Shown piece by piece: positions 5,361-6,816 of a stretch of 6,816 bases of DNA. The notes under the pieces are model-generated. The model was given only the letters and a program-made list of their open reading frames with translations, was not told where the DNA came from and did not search any database. The first letter of the stretch is position 1; each line of letters opens with the position of its first letter. The DNA lies in the NCBI GenBank assembly GCA_023458615.1, contig JAEWYV010000055.1:1-6816 (forward strand), given 5' to 3'. The position numbers were made by a program, and so were the translations under genes. Source of the DNA: Bacillota bacterium (GTDB taxonomy: Bacteria; Bacillota; Clostridia; Christensenellales; CAG-138).

Positions 5361-6224
5361 ATGAAAATTGCAGTTATTACGGGGGCGAGTTCCGGCATCG
5401 GACTTGCCACCTCGCTTGAGCTCGCGCAAAAAGGCTTCTCCATCATCGGCGTTGGGCACCAGCAAGCCCGATGCGATGCGGCAAAAGAGCAAATTAAAGC
5501 AAGTAGCAGCGATAGTTCCGTTTGGTTTTTGTGCGGAGATCTGATGCAGCAACGTGAGGTTGAGCGCATCGCAGAGGAAATTAAAAAAATTCTTGCGCGG
5601 GAAAATCAGGATCGTCTGGACGTTCTTATCAACAATGCGGGGTGCGTACGCAGCTGGTATACCACCACGGAAGAAGGCTACGAGCAGCTATTTGCGCTCA
5701 ATCATTTGGCCTCGTTTCTGCTGACCTATCGCCTGCTTGCGCAACTACGGCGCGCGGAGGGACGCGTCATCATGACCGGAAGTGAAAGCCATAAACACAT
5801 GCGCATGCACTGGACGGACGTGATGCTCACGCGCGGATACAATCCGCTCACCGCATATAAGCAATCTAAGCTGGCGAATATCCTCTTTGCCAAAGGGCTC
5901 AATGACCGCTATCGTGGCGATGGAATTGCCGCCTACGTGGTCGATCCGGGTTTGGTTTGCACCGATATTGGCTGCAAAAACACCGGTGGACTTGTCAATT
6001 GGATTTGGTCTTTGCGAAAGAAGCACGGCGTTCAGCCCGAGGTGCCAGCAAAGACGTACGCCTATCTCTGCGAATCTAAGCTGCCACCCAAAGAACTCTA
6101 CTATTACCTGAGTAAACCAAACAGCTATAGCTGTCAGGTAACGAGTGAAAACGCGAATAAACTCTTTGCGCTGAGTCAGAAACTCTGCGCAATCGAGTAT
6201 CCTGCTTGGATCGATATTAAGTAA
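5361..6224 (+). CDS. SDR family NAD(P)-dependent oxidoreductase (retinol-dehydrogenase-like)
   Basis: This is a 287-residue soluble Rossmann-fold oxidoreductase. The ATG at 5361 is preferred because the nucleotide-binding strand KIAVITGASSGIG follows at once and AAAGGG lies just upstream. The longer open frame back to 5232 only covers the end of the HAAS-protein gene. Motifs: TGASSGIG (7-14), GDL with D60, NNAG (91-94), N114, catalytic S141, Y166 and K170 in YKQSK, then DPGLVCTD (195-202). These make a complete classical SDR active site. The end of strand beta-2 (IIGVGHQQ) lacks the Asp that favours NAD, so NADP use is plausible. The C-terminal half resembles retinol dehydrogenase or protochlorophyllide-reductase-like SDRs, but the real substrate is unknown. 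It is third in the padR operon and lies 47 bases before a second SDR gene. Confidence 0.92.
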   Translation: MKIAVITGASSGIGLATSLELAQKGFSIIGVGHQQARCDAAKEQIKASSSDSSVWFLCGDLMQQREVERIAEEIKKILARENQDRLDVLINNAGCVRSWYTTTEEGYEQLFALNHLASFLLTYRLLAQLRRAEGRVIMTGSESHKHMRMHWTDVMLTRGYNPLTAYKQSKLANILFAKGLNDRYRGDGIAAYVVDPGLVCTDIGCKNTGGLVNWIWSLRKKHGVQPEVPAKTYAYLCESKLPPKELYYYLSKPNSYSCQVTSENANKLFALSQKLCAIEYPAWIDIK

Positions 6225-6271
6225 AAAAGAATAGCTTTATTTTCCGGTGATCTGGAAAGAAAGGATTTGAT

Positions 6272-6816
6272 ATGAATGTGTTTATCACAGGTGCCAGCGG
6301 TGGGCTCGGACGCGCGATGGCGAACGAATGCGGCAGACGCGGTTACAATCTATTTTTGACCGACTGGAATGAGCAGGGACTAAAGTCCATTCAGCGCGGG
6401 ATTGAACGACAGTTCGGTGTAACGGTGACTACGGCGGTCTGCGATTTGACAAAAGATGAGTGTGTAGACGCACTGCTGGAAAAAATCGATGCGGTTGGGC
6501 TGAAGTTTGACATGCTGCTCAATATTGCCGGTGTGGATTTTGAGGGTGGGTTTCTGGAGCGGGAGCGGCGGGAGATTGTCCGAATCATCTCGCTCAACAA
6601 CGAAGCAACCCTGCGCATCACCCACGCAATTTTGACCCGGCGCAGAGAAGAGCAGCCGTTTTATCTTCTTTTTACTTCCAGCTTAGCCAGCATGTATCCC
6701 ATGCCGCTCAAGGCGACCTATGCCGCGTCCAAGCGCTTTTTGCTGGATATGGCGGTCGCGCTGCGGGAGGAACTACGGGATAAACGGGTTAACGTGCTGG
6801 CGCTTTGCCCCGGCGG
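6272..6816 (+). CDS. SDR family NAD(P)-dependent oxidoreductase, 3'-truncated by the window
   Basis: The frame opens at the ATG at 6272, preceded by GAAAGGA, and runs without a stop to the right edge, giving 181 complete codons. Motifs: TGASGGLG (6-13), D58 in CDL, NIAG (84-87, a variant of NNAG), N110, catalytic Ser at 136/137 in FTSSLAS, Y150 and K154 in YAASK, and a PG at 180-181. It is a classical SDR with an intact catalytic set as far as seen. D31 at the end of strand beta-2 (LFLTDW) suggests NAD preference, in contrast to the upstream SDR. About 60-90 residues, the substrate-binding end, should lie beyond the window. Spacing and direction place it in the padR operon. Its substrate is unknown. 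Confidence 0.92.
   Translation, partial: MNVFITGASGGLGRAMANECGRRGYNLFLTDWNEQGLKSIQRGIERQFGVTVTTAVCDLTKDECVDALLEKIDAVGLKFDMLLNIAGVDFEGGFLERERREIVRIISLNNEATLRITHAILTRRREEQPFYLLFTSSLASMYPMPLKATYAASKRFLLDMAVALREELRDKRVNVLALCPG

Noticed and set aside
5034..5552. Minus-strand open frames across the HAAS/SDR junction
   Set aside because: They lie opposite genes with clear family motifs and have no recognisable motif or translation start.
6241..6258. Small inverted repeat TTTCCGG/CTGGAAA between the two SDR genes
   Set aside because: The stem is seven pairs with one G-U, no T-run follows, and it merges into the ribosome binding region. It is not supported as a terminator or a separate promoter.

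Overview
The window looks like chromosomal DNA from an anaerobic member of the Bacillota (Clostridia). The grounds are strong GGAGG-type ribosome binding sites, TTG and GTG starts, TTGACA-N17-TATACT promoters, a compact [FeFe]-hydrogenase-like protein, a GntR(YtrA)/ABC module and a PadR/HAAS module. GC content is moderate, around half by eye. No rRNA, tRNA, insertion sequence, CRISPR array, integrase or phage gene was seen, and codon use does not change obviously along the window. No gene-free stretch exceeds about 175 bases.

Layout. (1) From the left edge to 779, plus strand: the 3' part of a membrane-anchored protein with hydrophobic segments, a Thr/Pro-rich linker and a C-terminal beta-sandwich-like domain. 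(2) 818-845: a perfect 12-bp hairpin between convergent genes, probably a terminator for both. (3) 867-2111, minus strand: a monocistronic ferredoxin/[FeFe]-hydrogenase H-cluster-domain protein, probably of the sensory-like group C/D type, with an unusual Cys-Cys-Cys L1 motif. (4) A 167-bp divergent intergenic region (2112-2278) with a promoter on each strand. (5) 2279-4127, plus strand: a translationally coupled operon of a YtrA-type GntR regulator, an ABC ATPase and an ABC-2 type permease, closed by a clear intrinsic terminator at 4152-4181. (6) 4223-4251: a second strong promoter driving padR, a HAAS-domain (DUF1700) membrane protein and two short-chain dehydrogenases. The second dehydrogenase runs off the right edge.

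How the genes may work together. The GntR operon resembles small autoregulated exporters or envelope-stress ABC systems: the repressor is encoded first, and an 18-bp imperfect palindrome covers the -10 box. The PadR operon has the same logic, with a palindrome over its -10 box and a PadR-HAAS pair (4-bp overlap), and it then adds two oxidoreductases. The hydrogenase-like gene has its own promoter and no visible link to hydrogenase maturation genes, a kinase or NADH-binding subunits. The least ordinary points are the extra cysteine in its H-cluster motif and the coupling of a PadR/HAAS module to tandem SDR enzymes. I see no clear evidence for a wholly new system.
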